Positions 35,579 through 48,391 are shown, counted from the first letter of the stretch. The stretch is DNA of 64,000 nt from Hibiscus mutabilis (GCA_019671005.1 CM033726.1:19837608-19901607), one strand, 5' to 3'. Notes: generated by a model not told the origin, from the sequence alone. Numbers and translations are program-made.

Positions 35579-37123
35579 ACAATGCCAAGATGAGTCTTTT
35601 GCGTGCAAGTATACATGGTCTGCAAGTAATACATCAGTTAAGCTGAGTATCAATCCCACAGAGATTGACTTGGAATTCAATTGTCTTTGATTGTTACTTG
35701 CCTTGAGAAAAAGTTGTTTGTTTTGAAGTTGGTTTTGGAAATAATTGAATAGAAAATAAATAAAAGTAAAGTAAAGACGTTGGCAAGGAAGGTGATTTAA
35801 TGAATGATGAGCGTTGGCAGAGAATGCATGGTTTTCACGCTATTCATGCCATGCTAGCCTTTAATAACAATTTGTCTTGGCATTGTTTGCCGAGCAGATT
35901 CAAAATTAACAAAGTCTCTCTCGATGGTCATTACCCTAAATTGATCATGTAAAAACCCCTATATCTCTATAGTGCATGCTTTTAAATAAACCAATTAGAT
36001 TAAAATCCAATCTATACTCCTAAGGGGCAGATTTCACTCCCGAAGTAAGTTCATCTAATTGAACGACTTCTCTCGAAGCTTCTCTCCTTAGTATTCAACA
36101 ACTTAATCGTTACCACCCCAAGTCTGTTAAGATATTGAGGAGCAATAGGCCAATAGTGCTAGCTCCCGCTTGGCATAGTATTTAGGAAATAGTAAAGTAT
36201 GTTGAATAGATAAAACAATGCCGAAGCAGATTCATTATTAAAAACTAAAACATAAAACAACGTTCAACGCAAACATCCCCCACCAATTATTAGATTAGTT
36301 CATGGTGAAAGATTTAACCAAAAAACCATAAACATTTTCAAAACACATCATCATTAAAAACAAGATAAAATAACTCGAAAGAGAGAATGGGCGAGAAGGG
36401 GTCTCTCGATGCAGGCCTTCAAGATATAGGCTCTTAGCCAAGCCGGTCGAACCACCATTCCTAGGTGCATTCGGTTGTTAATCATCTTGCACTCCAACTC
36501 CTCACTCGATCACCCGGAAAAACTCTCCTCCAAAGCCCTCCTCCAATGTTTTCTTGGTTGGTGTTTAAATAGGCGTGCAAGGAAGGGATAGAATGAGCTC
36601 CTCATTTGAATTTTAAATACTGAAGGGATAAGAGATAATCATCTTATCCAAGTTTGAATTAGAGTTGATCAGGCTAGGGTTGATGTCATACTGCCGACAC
36701 TACCTTGGCATGAATCTGCCAACTAATCTTGGCACCATCTTATCCGCTATTTTTTCAGAGATTGATCCATTTGTGATCTTTTTGAAGCTTGATCTTGTCC
36801 TATTTTTTCCGCGTTCAATAGCTTCTTGGAATGGCGTCAAGTTCACTTCTCTGCCAACCAGTGCTTGGCATTGTCTGGTCCATCTGTGCCAACAACACTC
36901 AGCATTCTCTTTAGCATTCCTTACTGCGATGCTTTTCTGTGCCAAATATTTTGCCAAACCTGCAAAATTGCCAACAAAACAACCCTTCACACTATCATAG
37001 ACATAATTCTAAACTCCTTATGCAAATGCATGAATTTATCATCCTAGTGCAACTAAATGTACCTAAAACAAGCAAAAGCATTGTAAGATTGGCATTAAAA
37101 CCAATACTTTTGGAGAGGTAACA
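35579..37123 (-). repeat. Athila-out 3' LTR, main part
   Basis: Continues the LTR after the Tekay-2 insertion and pairs with 61430-62992. A minus-strand TATTTAAAC at about 36563-36572 (GCCTATTTAAACACC) is a plausible TATA box. The LTR is dotted with TTGGCA/TGCCAA words. Reading frames inside it (for example 36665-37000) are not genes. Confidence 0.88.
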
Positions 37124-38288
37124 CACCCTAGAACCTAACTCATTGCTTGTCCTCAAGTAATGGAAAAATAAAAACAAAAATAGTGAAAACGTTACCTCGA
37201 CAAAATTTTGGTTGGAATGCCAACAAGTGCTGGCAAGCAGAATTTGGCTCTATTTCTGTCCTCAGTATCTTAGTGCAATAATGCTAAGCAGGTAGTAATT
37301 CAAGTGCAGCAATATAAACCTAATCTAAGTCCTTGAACAGTGCATGATGTGTAGGCCATATGCATCAAGTATCCTTTTACTCCCTTAGTCAAATTTACTA
37401 CCTAAACTCATATTCTTATTTTTATCATTTTTTTCTTTGCCAAGGGTTTTTGTTGGCATTAATTTAAGCTTTCTTCGTGACACTATTTAGTGTGAGAGAT
37501 AAGAGGGAGCATACAACGAATCCCCACCTTAGTCTAGACATCACTAGGCTTTCTCTTCAACTCATACCCTATGGTTTTGGACTTAAGAACTAAGATGGAG
37601 CAAACCACAAAGCCCCAAGTAACTTATTATCCCTAGGTAGAGGAGAGTTCATTTTTTTTCATTGCCCTAGCAGAACATTGCTACCTTATTAGGTTCTTTT
37701 ACGCTGACATCATTTTTTTAAGTCTGAGCATAGTTTCAAAAAGACTAAGTTTGCTAAGGAACTGGATATATACTACGTGTTAAGTGTAAATTCAATTACC
37801 TAAACTAGAGATCAATTGCCAAGCTAACATGGCATACTACTCTGCTGGCATGGCATGACAACTAAAGATTGAAATTTCCTTATTGGACAGACACCTAGAT
37901 CAAATTAAACTAGCCTAAAAAATGTTAACATTCTTTAAATTAAACCGAAGAAAAATTTTCTTTTCACTTTTTTTAGTGGTTCGGTATGCATCTATCTAAA
38001 TGACCTAGATGGCATGGCAACAAAAATTAAATATGAAATGTATGGCATGGCAACAAAAATTAAATATTAAATGTATGGCATGGCATAAATGTGAGGAAAT
38101 GCACACCCCTAAACCCAAGATGTGCATTTCCCTTAATGCATGAAAACAACACATATATACAATTAAAACAGAAAATTAAAATGCATGATCATGTAAATGC
38201 AAAGAAATGAAATGTAAAGGAGTTTAGGTAGAAGAGGACTCCCCTTCGGAGACTTCTTCTCGTGTGACGCTGTCTTTCTTTTTAGAAA
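37124..38288 (-). other. Athila-out 3' non-coding region and purine tract
   Basis: On the minus strand, text like TTGAGGACAAGCAATGAGTTAGG and then TTCTAGGGTG leads into the LTR at 37123. The phrase GAGGACAAGCAAT before the LTR also occurs in Athila-in (50677-50690), a lineage feature. The remainder is AT-rich, with a duplicated ATGGCATGGCAACAAAAATTAAAT phrase near 38010-38060. I see no gene. Confidence 0.6.
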
Positions 38289-39645
38289 TCAGCCATGAGC
38301 AGCAGCTATTCGTTTCCTTCCTTTCATGCTTTGTTTTGAAGTGGCAGTGGAGACTCTAACTTCCTGCTTTTTCTTGGCAGGTTCTGACCCGGCAGGTGCA
38401 TCGGTGGCATCAGATGGCGTCTGTATAGCAAGTGTCACTAGCGACTTGGCTTTAGTAGACCTGGCTTTGGTTTCCTTTGATTCAGATGAGAAATCAGAAC
38501 TAGCAGACTCGACATAAACTGGAGACAATGAGACAGTGGCATCGGATGGGGTATGGATGGGACTGGCTGCCAGAGGGCTCGGTAGGGAAATCTGGAAAAT
38601 TTGGCACAAAATCAGGGGAATTTTTTAAGAGCCTCCCTGGTTATAACATCCCTGGCCTTTGTATAGTGCCTCATCTTATCATTGAGTTCATCAGCTATCT
38701 CTAACTTTCAGAGAATGATCTCCTGGCGATGGTAAATTTGAGACAGCACTACTAGTGAACTGACTGGCATAGTGTCTGGCACTGCCTTTGACACATTTGG
38801 CTTCGGCACGGGCACTTTTTCCTTCCCCTTATCTTTGTCTTTGTCTTTGTCTTTGTCTTTTGGCTTGGCAGTGGTGAGGTTTCTCCAAATAGCAGCTGTG
38901 GTTGTTGTTCCCTTGATCTTTTGACCTTTATCTGTATCAAGCTTTGGCACACCATGGAGCGTGCAAATGTTTGAAATTAACAAAAGAAAGAACAAACTGC
39001 CATTACCTCTTGCTGCTCATTTATAAGTTTCATTGATGATGAGCATGCCAACATTAATCTTGCGCCCCATTATGATGGAGTGCAATAAAATCAACCTTTA
39101 TTCTGAGACGGTCTCATTGTGGGTTGTAGGCATCAGATTGGCCTTTAAAAGTGATTCCATACTCTCGATTGATGTTTCAATGCTAATCGTTTCACTGTTA
39201 TGTGGCCTTTCGATGACACCGTCCATGCCGTGTCAGGCTCACACAAATCTGCCAACAACTTCTTTCTCTTGGCAGCATTCATCAAATCAACATACTCAAA
39301 ATATTCATCCCCTACACCATCCAATTCAAACATAGTGTTAATATACCCTTCATCAAAACACACACACGTACCTCTAATCATCAAGAAAGGCAAATCTTTG
39401 GTCACAAGATGGGCATAGAATTCTTGAACAATGGTGGCATAAATCTCCCCTTTTTGTTGGCAAAACAGATTCCACTTGTGCATGTCGACTATTACTGTAA
39501 ATTCTGGAGGGAATACAATGGTTGTGTCGGTATCAAAATCAAAATGTTTCTTATAACAAAAAGACCTTGAAGCGAAGCTTGCTTCAAACTTTTTTCAGAT
39601 CTCCTCGTTGAAAAATCATTTGAAGGGAGTAGATGACGAAGCCAT
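38289..39645 (-). pseudogene. Athila-out env-like third ORF, decayed
   Basis: The function is not known; Athila elements carry such an ORF in the place of a retroviral env. A minus-strand ATG at 39645 (MASSSTPFK) is followed by two stops, then by a 112-codon open stretch (39483-39148) with ATIVQEFYAHLVTKDLPF and IRGTCVCFDEGYINTMFEL. This matches the domain in Athila-in (WVREFYAHS). Later frames give ISNICTLHGVPKLDTD, a run of Lys-Asp repeats (near 38835-38865), and a Ser/Thr/Lys-rich end MKGRKRIAAAHG. Frameshifts occur near 39145 and 38700. I see no convincing signal peptide or membrane helix. Confidence 0.7.
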
Positions 39646-40344
39646 AGGAAATGCTTAAGAATTTGGAACAGTTTTGAACAAGGGATGAAGAAGAAGAGAC
39701 GAATAGGTGCTTGGTTCTTGCTCGAGAAAAAGAAAAGTGAGAGAGAGATTTGATTCTTTAAAATTTTCTAGGGTAAGAAAGTGAAAAGGTTGAGTGTTTA
39801 ATGAGGTTTAATAATGGTAGCCGAATAAATGGTGATAATAATGTGAAATAGAAGGATTTGATTTGAGAAGGGGTAAGGTGATAAGGGTGAAGTAATAAGG
39901 TTGTAAGTGATAGGATTGGGCAAGAATTTGGAGTGATAAGGTGATTAGGTTAAATTTAAATTTTAACCTAATTTTGGTCAGCTAGGGTTTAAGGTGAAAG
40001 AAAAATATTCTCTCTTATTTAATGATCTTATCAAGCTAGGGTTTCTCTCGTATTTGAATATGCCGCATGCCAAGCTGCTTTGGCACTATGATTGGCACAC
40101 AGAATTCTCCCATTGTGGCATCGACTCATGCCAAGTCTCTCATTGGCATTGTTCCTGGCATACTGAATCTGCATAAAATCAAAGAAAACCTTTTTACTTC
40201 ACCTAAAAAAAAAAGAAAAACAACTAAATTCATGGTATTGTTCTGATCACCTAATATTTACAAAAATTCAAACCGATGATGATGTTACGTTACCTCTGCT
40301 AGGAGGATAACCTCCTTGGTGTTGTTCTGATCACCTTCCAAATA
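39646..40344 (-). other. Leader of the Athila-out env-like ORF and repair-scar junction
   Basis: On the minus strand this region has CTAG/CTCTCTCTC-rich leader text before the ATG, as before the Athila-in ORF. At its far end TTGTTCTGATCACCT occurs twice (40238-40252 and 40322-40336), next to the point where Tekay-3 LTR sequence begins. I read this as filler from break repair. No gene is seen. Confidence 0.55.
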
Positions 40345-42096
40345 GTGAAGTGTGTTCATGTGTATAGGATGTCTCGGTTGAGGAAAAATATTATCTCCTT
40401 CCTCCCAAAGTCGACCGAACAACATGTGAGAGAAGAGTAAGAACTTAATAGCCATGGTTGTTAGATTCTAAATGCCCATTTGGATCGATTTTAAGTAGAA
40501 AATTGAATAATCAGTTTTGGAAGATGGAATCCTCACGTTGAGCTTAAACTTTGGGACAAATTAGTGGTTCCATTCGGATAGCTGGTGATTGAGGGTAAGG
40601 GTTCTTCATATCTCCATTAAGATTGAATGCATTGAAACTATGTTAAAATGCTTGATTGTATCTATGTTCATACATGTAAAATCTGGGCAATTTTGAATGC
40701 ATTGAAACAATGTTAAAATGCTTGATTGTATCTATGTTCATACATGTAAAATCTGTGTAGTTTTGAATGCATCAAAACTATGTTAAAATGCTTGATTCTA
40801 TCTATGTTCATACATGAAAATCTGGGCAGTTTTGAATGCATTGAAACTAAGTTAAAATGCTTGATTGTATCTATGTTCATACATATAAAATATGGGCAAT
40901 TTTGAATGCATTGAAACTATGTTAAAATGCTTGATTGTATCTATGAATGCATTGAAACTATGTTAAAATGCTTGATTGTATCTATGTTCATGCATGTAAA
41001 ATCTGGGCAGTTTTGAATGCATTGAAACTATGTTAAAATGCTTGATTGTATCTTTGTTCATACATGAAAATCTGGGCAGTTTTGAATGCATTGAAACAAT
41101 GTTGAAATGCTTGGTTGTATCTATGTTCATACATGTAAAATCTGGGCAGTTTTAAATCCATTGAAACTATGTTAAAATGCTTGATTGTATCTATGTTCAT
41201 ACATGAAAATCTGGGCAGTTTTGAATGCATTGATACTATGTTAAAATGCTTGATTGTATCGATGTTCATACATGTAAAATCTGGGCAGTTTTGAATGCAT
41301 TGAAACTATGTTAAAATGCTTGATTGTATCTTTGTTCATACATGAAAATCTGGGCAGTTTTGAATGCATTGAAACAATGTTGAAATGCTTGGTTGTATCT
41401 ATGTTCATACATGTAAAATCTGGGCAGTTTTAAATCCATTGAAACTATGTTAAAATGCTTGATTGTATCTATGTTCATGCATGTAAAATCTGGGCAGTTT
41501 TGAATGCATTGAAACTATGTTAAAATGCTTGATTGTATCTATGTTCGTACATGAAAATCTGGGCAGTTTTGAATGGATTGATACTATGTTAAAATGCTTG
41601 ATAGTATCTATGTTCATACATGTAAAATCTGGGCAGTTTTGAATGCATTGAAACTATGTTAAAATGCTTGATTGTATGTATGTTCATACATGAAAATCTG
41701 GGCAGTTTTGAATGCATTGAAACTATGTTAAAATGCTTGATTGTATCTATGTTCATACATGAAAAATCTGGGCAATTTTGAATGCATTGAAACTATGTTA
41801 GAATGCTTGATTGTATATATGTTCTTACATGTAAAATCTAGACTGTTATATAAGTTTAGGGACTGTTTAAATACATATGAAAGTGCATTGTCCTATTGGA
41901 ACATGCATATGTGAGTATGTGTGTATATAAGTGTAAAATATGTATATTAGGGATTGATTTAATGAAACCACAAGGGGTTAAACTATGAGTTAGAGACATG
42001 GAATGGTTGGTAATCGATAGGATTGTTTGTAAGTAGAATTAATTGATTTGGTAGTAATGACTTGTTATTTTTATTTGAGGTACATATTGTGATACA
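40345..42096 (+). repeat. Tekay-3 left LTR, first part
   Basis: Pairs with about 55645-57006 of the right LTR, beginning GTGAAGTGTGT. It holds the 70-bp array (40621-41830). It ends at ATACA, the target site of Athila-in; the LTR resumes at 52233. Confidence 0.88.
40621..41830 (+). repeat. 70-bp tandem array in Tekay-3 left LTR, about 17 copies
   Basis: The unit is about 67-70 bp and contains CATTGAAACTATGTTAAAAT, GCTTGATTGTATCTATGTTC and AAATCTGGGCAGTTTTGAATG. One unit near 40946 is short, lacking the TTCATACATG...GGGCA part. There is no unique spacer between units, so this is not a CRISPR-like array. The partner array at 55925-56750 has about 12 copies. Confidence 0.93.
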
Positions 42097-43586
42097 TGAT
42101 AAGTGTTCAAAAGTACTATTTTTCTTACCCTTTTTACTCATATTATTGTTAGACTTAAGCTCATATTAGTTGCATAATTAGCCATTCATTCATTAATCCA
42201 TGTTTCCTTCCATCGTTGAGCTTGATTACTTAACTTGGTAGTTTTTGTGGGAAAAGATGCTGCTTTGGTGTGTTTTGTGTGTATGTACATGATCACTTGT
42301 TGCCAGGGCAATACATGAAGGAGACGCCGAGCCAGTTGCCAGGGCAATTGTCGGCAAAGAATAAGGTGATATGGTAGTCGAAATTGAAGACTAGACAAGC
42401 CCAAGATAATGTGGAGCAAAGCTAAGTCCCAAAGGAATTTGATTTCCATGAAGAGATTAAAGAAGAATTAAATTCCAAGAAGATAGGAGAATTTCTAGTA
42501 GGAATATAATTATAATAAAGAATTATATTCTTTAAAGATAATTTAATTCCAACTTAACTTCCTCCTCAAAGAAGGACTTTGACCTAGCTCTATAAATAAG
42601 AGGCCATATCGTCAACTTCCAAGAGAGCAAGAGAGGGGAATTTTGACAACTCCAAAGAGAGCAAGAGGAGAGAATTTTCGACAGGCATCTAGGGCAAGGG
42701 GATTTCGACAAGCTTCCTTCTTCATCTTTTTCTTTCTTGTTTAATTAGGTTCATGCCAGGGATTATTTATCTTGTGTTTCTTTGGAACCTAGCCATGAAC
42801 TAAATCTATTTGGCTATGGTTATTGTGTTTTGTGGTTGTGAGAAACTATTGGTTTTTGTTTAGGTAATAAGAGTTTGCACTTTTCTATTCAAGGTTTATT
42901 CATTCTTGGTTCTTATTCTTGTTTGCGAGTGAATTGGGAGAGGATCTCGTAACTTCATCTATTTATCTAATATCGGGAGAGTTAGATTCAAGAAACGAAT
43001 GAATATGATCTTTATTCAATCTATTGATAGTGAAGATTAATCCGTCTTAGGAATAAGTCAAGGATTTCAACAGCTAAGAGGAGCGCAAGATTGGTTGTTG
43101 TTCACCCTTGATTCACGCAGGGATGTATTATCAAGGTATGCACAAGTATCTAGAGTTTCGACTTAGGGATAAGAAGAAACCATTGAAGAACGCTCTATCG
43201 AACCTTGAAGGTTGCTGCCCAGACGCCCAAGTAGTTTCCCAACTAGTCGCCCAGGCAACCATCGATTAGTTGCCAAGGCAACCCCGTTGTGCAAGTTGCC
43301 ACGGCAACTGAGTTGCCCGTGCACTCTTTTACCAAGACGATCCAATCGGCTATCACACCTCAACTCACGATAACCTGGCCTATCTCTCTCATTTATTCTT
43401 TTACTTTATTGCCTTCTAGTTTAGTTATTAGTTAAACTCCTATAATCCTTTATTTGTGTTTTTACTTTTCACAGTGCAAAAGACTAGATTCTTGAAGTGG
43501 CACCAATCCCCGTGGAGACGATATCTTTTACTATAACTTGCAACGTGTATACTTGCACAATTGCGTAGCACTTATTACGCGCAACA
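42097..43586 (+). repeat. Athila-in 5' LTR (1.49 kb)
   Basis: It starts TGATAAGTGTTCAAAAG and ends TTACGCGCAACA. It contains palindromic TTGCCAGGGCAA (42300, 42337), TTGCCAAGGCAACC (43271) and TTGCCACGGCAACT (43296). Confidence 0.94.
42591..42598 (+). promoter_or_regulatory. Athila-in 5' LTR TATA box
   Basis: TATAAATA in the context GACCTAGCTCTATAAATAAG. In the 3' LTR the same site (51225-51232) reads TATGAATA, a loss of the consensus. Confidence 0.65.
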
Positions 43587-43592
43587 AGTTTT

Positions 43593-43610
43593 TGGCGCCA
43601 TTGCCGGGGA
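43593..43610 (+). promoter_or_regulatory. Athila-in primer-binding site (tRNA-Asp)
   Basis: TGGCGCCATTGCCGGGGA, seven bases after the LTR. It complements the 3' end of plant tRNA-Asp with one mismatch (usual TGGCGCCGTTGCCGGGGA). Confidence 0.88.
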
Positions 43611-43709
43611 TTGGCAATAGTGACTTTGTTTTTATTTTCTTGCACTTTCTTTTTACTTTTCTTGTTTAAAATTCAAAGGGGCTAACAAACTTTGGTTTTG
43701 CATTGGTAT

Positions 43710-45473
43710 ATGACCAGGGCGAGACCGACTACACCAGAATATCCCTTTGATCCAGAAATCGAACGAACCTTACAAAGATTTAGACGAAGGATAAGAGTAG
43801 CAATGTCTAATCAAGACGACAATATGAATCAAGATGTTCCAGCAGGAGGATGAGTGATTCTTGCACGAAACAGAACTATTCGAGACTATCTTGAAGAAGA
43901 TCTTGATGGACTTAATCCAGGAGTTGTCGCACCTAAAATTGAAGCCGACCACTTTGAGTTAAAACCGGTAATGTTTAATATGATCAACACAATTGGTCAA
44001 TTTGGCGGCTCAACAACTGAAGATGCACGGCAACATCTGAAATCTTTCCTCGAGATTTGCAACTCGTTCAAAATACACGGAGTCACCCCCGATGTCTTAC
44101 GATTAAGATTATTCCCCTATTCACTGAGGGATAGGGCGAAAGCATGGTTGAATAGCATTCCTGCCGGATCAATAGCATCTTGGACCGATCTTTGTCGTGA
44201 TTTCCTTGCTCGATTTAATCCTACAAATTTGACTGATAAGCTTCGTAACGACATTACTTCTTTTCGGCAGGCAGATGATGAATCCATGTACGAGGCTTGG
44301 GAGCGATATATAGAACTTCTACACAAATGCCCCCTACACGGATTCCCGATGTGGACTCAAGTAACAATGTTTTACAAATCCGTGAATACACCAACAAGGA
44401 TGATGCTAGATGCCTCGGTAAACGGCATACTCCTAGATAAATCGCCGGAAGAAGCAATGCAAATTCTAAACAGGCTGGCCAAGAATGATTATCAATTCCC
44501 CTCTACGAGAATAGGAGGAGTTAGACGCCAAGCCACAATACATGAACTAGGATCATCAGATTCAATTTCGGCACAATTGGCCACTTTAACCAAGATGGTC
44601 CAGAACATGCAAAAACCAAACAACACACATGAGGTCAAGGTAATGGATTCTTTTTGTGAGTTATGTGGTGATAACCATGATTCTTCTGAATGTATGCAGA
44701 ATCCGGAATCTAGCTTCTATGTGGGGAATTACAATCGGAACAACAATGTGATGTCCAATACATACAATTCAGCTTGGAAGAAGCACCTGAATTTTTCATG
44801 GAGTAATCCCAACAATGCTCTAAACCAGAACAATCAAAATGCACAAGCATCGGGATTCCAGCAGAATATGCTACGGCAACAGTTGCCGCAACAACAACCG
44901 ACAACATCTAGTTCTTTGGAAAAATTCTCCAATGCTTTTATGATGAAAACTGAATCTTATATGGCTGAGAATAGTAACTTCATAAAAAGAACTGATGCTT
45001 TTATTAGCAGGACCGAGATGAGATTGCAAAACCAAGAGGCGGCAATCAAATCATTGGAATATCAAGTCAGACAGTTTGCTCAAAATCTGAATACTAGACC
45101 GCAAGGAGGTTTACCTAGCGATACTGAAGTCACAAGAGGAACTGGCCATGAGCAATGTAAGGCAATCACCACTAGAAGTGGCCAACAACTTAGAGAGGTT
45201 CAAACCCGCTCGTCAAACAAAACTCCACAAAAAGATCAAGATGAACCTAGCGGCAAAGCCTCAGATGCTGAACCAGGAATTGCCTCAGCAACCGGTAATA
45301 AGCATGCCTCGGAAACTGACGATAAGGATGCTTCGGCAACTTGTGATAAGCATGCCTCAACAACCCCAGATGATAATACCTCGGCAACTCCAGTTGTCCC
45401 GGCAATGCCGTCAATCAGGTTTCAAACCAATGAAAGGATCAAAGATATCCGACTTCCACCACCATTCCCATAA
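43710..45473 (+). pseudogene. Athila-in gag, one internal stop
   Basis: Gag forms the particle and packages RNA. An ATG at 43710 opens MTRARPTTPEYPFDPEIERT; a TGA at 43851-43853 interrupts the frame, which then stays open to a TAA at 45471. The capsid-like core lies at residues 75-270 (MFNMINTIGQFGGSTTEDA, FPYSLRDRAKAWLNSIPAGS, WTDLCRDFLARF). A likely coiled coil (SAQLATLTKMVQNMQ) precedes a zinc knuckle CELCGDNHDSSEC at about residue 317. Towards the end, repeats of Ala-Ser-Ala-Thr type (HASETDDKDASATCDKHAST) are encoded by the GCCTCGGCAAC word. Both stops can arise by C-to-T change (CGA, CAA). The protease follows in the same frame. Confidence 0.9.
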
Positions 45474-46124
45474 AGGTTGAAGCGACAAAAGCAAGAATAC
45501 CAATTCAAGAAGTTTCTTGATATCCTAAAGCAAGTCCACATCAACTTGCCATTGGTGGAAGCAATTGAACAAATGCCAAACTATGCCAAGTTTCTTAAAG
45601 ACATTGTGTCCAAGAGAACAAGGCTAGGACAGTTTGAAACAGTTGTCGCAACAGAGGAATGCATGGCAATGTTGCACAATCGTAGGCCACCCAAGTTGAA
45701 GGATCCCGGAAGTTTCACAATACCCTGTTCTATTGGAAATCACTATGTCGGGAAAGCATTATGCGACCTTGGGGCTAGCATAAACTTGATGCCTAAATCG
45801 GTTTTCCAGAAACTAGGAATCGAGAAGGCAAGACCTACAACAGTTATGCTACAGCTAGCCGACAGATCCTATGTGCATCCAGAGGGAAAAATCGAGGACA
45901 TACTGGTAAAAGTTGATAAATTTATTTTTCCCGCTGACTTTATTATTTTGGATTGTGAAGCAGATGAGCATGCACCTATCATTCTCGGGAGACCATTCCT
46001 AGCAACAGGGAGAACCTTGATCGATGTTGAAAAGGGAGAACTCACAATGAGGGTGAATGACCAGCAAGTTAAACTAAATGTGTTCCAAACACTAAGGCAT
46101 GTCGATGATCCAGAAGAATGCTAA
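45474..46124 (+). pseudogene. Athila-in aspartic protease region
   Basis: The frame is the same as gag after the TAA at 45471, where Gln is usual (LPPPFPQRLK type). Conserved Athila text follows: FLDILKQVHINLPLVEAIEQ, then the active site CDLGASINLMPKSVF with the DLGA form typical of this lineage, and IILGRPFLATGRTLIDVEKG. The segment ends NVFQTLRHVDDPEEC with a TAA at 46122-46124. The usual length of the protease block is kept. RT should start a few hundred bases on but does not. Confidence 0.9.
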
Positions 46125-46580
46125 CTTCTTCATGCCACGACAGAGTTTAACTTCGACGAGAAATTTAGTTGCCTCGGCAACATCATTGCCAAACAAGAGG
46201 AACCTGAGGAGTATGAAGAACCGGTCAATGGGGAACAACACGAAAAGGCAAATTGGCTAGTCAATCAACCAGGAAAACAAGCTGATCAAAATGTTGATGC
46301 TACACAAGAAGGCAATAGGGAGGAGGACGCGGATCTAGAGATATGTGATGCATTCCCAGATGAACAAATTTTAGTTGCCTCGACAACCATGGACGCGCAT
46401 GCCTTGGCAACCCTTGACGCCTCGGCAACTCTTGATGCCACAGTATCCCTTGATGCAAACGCCTCAGCAACCATGGATGCACACGCCTCGGCAACTCTCT
46501 ACGCTACAGCAGCCCTTGACGCGCACGCCTCGGCAATTTTGGAAGCAGTCGCCACGACAGCACATGCCTCGGCAATACCC
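46125..46580 (+). pseudogene. Deletion scar and Ala/Thr-rich linker where RT and RNase H should be
   Basis: After protease the reading gives acidic linker text (KQEEPEEYEEPVNGEQ) and then, with no RT or RNase H between them, FPDEQILVA, which normally follows RNase H. I place the deletion near 46320-46340. The linker that follows is swollen by repeats (DASATLDATVSLDANASAT and similar) encoded by about eight copies of GCCTCGGCAAC. PWYVDLVNFLV at 46578 marks the normal start of the integrase part. I infer loss of about 2 kb of coding sequence. Confidence 0.8.
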
Positions 46581-47847
46581 TGGTACGTGGATTTAGTTAA
46601 TTTCCTTGTTTGTGGTGTTTTACCTTATGGCATTACTCACCAAGGGAAGAAGCAGTTTCGCCATGATGCGAAGCATTACTTTTGGGACGAGCCTCTTTTG
46701 TTTAAACAATGTGCAGATCAGGTTATATGCCGATGTGTCCCTGAAGAAGAGCAACATAATGTACTCTGGCAATGCCATTCTTCACCCTATGGAGGATATT
46801 TTGGAGGAACTCGTACCGCGGCCAAAGTTTTGCAATCCGGTTTGTATTGGCCAACATTGTACAAAGATGCCCAAGACTTTTACAAGCAATGTGATCGTTG
46901 CCAGAGGACGGGCAATATCTCTAGACGACATGAGATGCCACTCCAGAACATCATCGAGGTGGAATTGTTCGATGTATAGGGGATCGATTTTATGGGACCT
47001 TTCCCATCTTCATTCGGCAACCTCTACATTCTACTTGCCGTCGACTACGTGTCTAAATGGTTTGAGGCAGCTGTAGTTCCCAACAACGATTCCAAGACCG
47101 TGCAATGATTCTTGCAGAAAAACATATTTACACAGTTTGGGATGCCAAGAGCAATTATCAGTGATGAAGGCAAGCATTTTGACAACAGACTAATTGCCAA
47201 GATGTTGCAACGCTTCGGCATATCACACAAGATCGCCACGGCATATCACCTACAAACCAACGGGCAAGCAGAAATTTCCAACCGGGAATTGAAGGGTATA
47301 CTCGAGAAAGTTGTAAATCCCTCTAGGAAGGATTGGTCATTAAGACTAGATGACGCACTTTGGGCATATCGCACTGCATTCAAAACACCCTTAGGTATGT
47401 CCCCCTTCCGACTTGTCTATGGCAAGACATGCCATCTACCGGTGGAAATCGAAAATCAAGACCGTGAATATGGATTGGGAAAGTGCCGGACAAAAGCGTT
47501 TGTTGGACCTCAATGAGATAGAAGAATTCCATTCACTCGCCTATAACAATGCACGAATCTACAAGGAGAAAACAAAGAAATGGCATGACAAGAAACTATT
47601 GCCACAACAATTCACGCCAGGGCAACTAGTTCTCCTATTCAATTCTCAGCTAGAACTTTTCCCGGGAAAACTGAAATCAAGATGGTCGGGACCATTCGAA
47701 GTCGTCAAACCATTCTCCCATGGTGTTGTGATAATCAAGTCCATCTCTGACAACCATGAATTCAAAGTTAATGGACAAAGATTGAAGCACTACAATGTTG
47801 CCCATGTGGAACGTAACACAGAAGTGGTCAACTTAGGAGATGCTTGA
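46560..47847 (+). pseudogene. Athila-in integrase, decayed
   Basis: The zinc domain has HNVLWQCHSSPYGGYFG and CDRCQRTGNIS. The core has Asp in GIDFMGPFPSS, Asp in AIISDEGKHF and Glu in NGQAEISNRE, so the triad is intact. WRTAFKTP-like text (WAYRTAFKTPLGMSPFRLVYG) follows. The C-terminal domain has KSRWSGPFEVVKPF (GPF form of the GPY/F motif) and ends VVNLGDA at 47847. Breaks: TAG at 46977-46979 where Trp is usual, TGA at 47106-47108, and a frameshift near 47455. No chromodomain is seen, as expected for Athila. Confidence 0.92.
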
Positions 47848-48391
47848 GCATGCTCTCCCTTTGATATTTTATTTTTATTTTTATTTTTATTTTATTATTT
47901 TCGATTAATTTTTTTTATTTTATTTTTCGAACTATTTTTTATTTCCGATTATATTATTTTTTAGGATAGATTTTCTTTTTTTTTTATCTTTTTAAGTTTA
48001 AGAATCCCTTTACACATCTTTATTTATTTTTCTTTTATTAGTCTATCTTTAATTTTAATCCTTATTTGATTTGTCTTTGAATTGTAGGAAAAGAGTTCAA
48101 GATAAAGAGGAATTTTAATCCAAGAAGGAAAACATCTTCAACAAGGAAATTAATGGGCTGAATCTAAGGCTTATATAAAGCCTTCAACTTACCCTAATTA
48201 AACCCCCTTGCCGTCACCCTCTCCCTAAACCAAAACCCTTTTTTCGTCTTTCCCTAATCCCACCCACCATATTCACCACCTATATTTTCTATAAAACCCA
48301 TCACCCTTAACCTATTCCTACTTTTTATCTTGCAACTTTTTAGTTTCTTTTCTTTTATTTGTTTTTACCAAACTCACAACCAAGATCATCC
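47848..48391 (+). other. Spacer and leader before the Athila-in env-like ORF
   Basis: T-rich DNA with TTTTATTTTTATTTT runs (47865-47990), then pyrimidine-rich leader text with CTATAAAACCCATCACCC at about 48291. TATAAAA there could serve an internal promoter or a spliced leader for the third ORF; this is inference. No gene is seen. Confidence 0.45.

Noticed and set aside
36665..37000. 111-codon frame in the Athila-out LTR
   Set aside because: Overlapping frames on both strands in LTR sequence; the partner LTR at 62665-62893 does not keep the frame open.
40621..41830. Regular repeats resembling a CRISPR array
   Set aside because: Units are contiguous 67-70 bp copies with no unique spacers, lie inside a plant LTR, and recur in the partner LTR.
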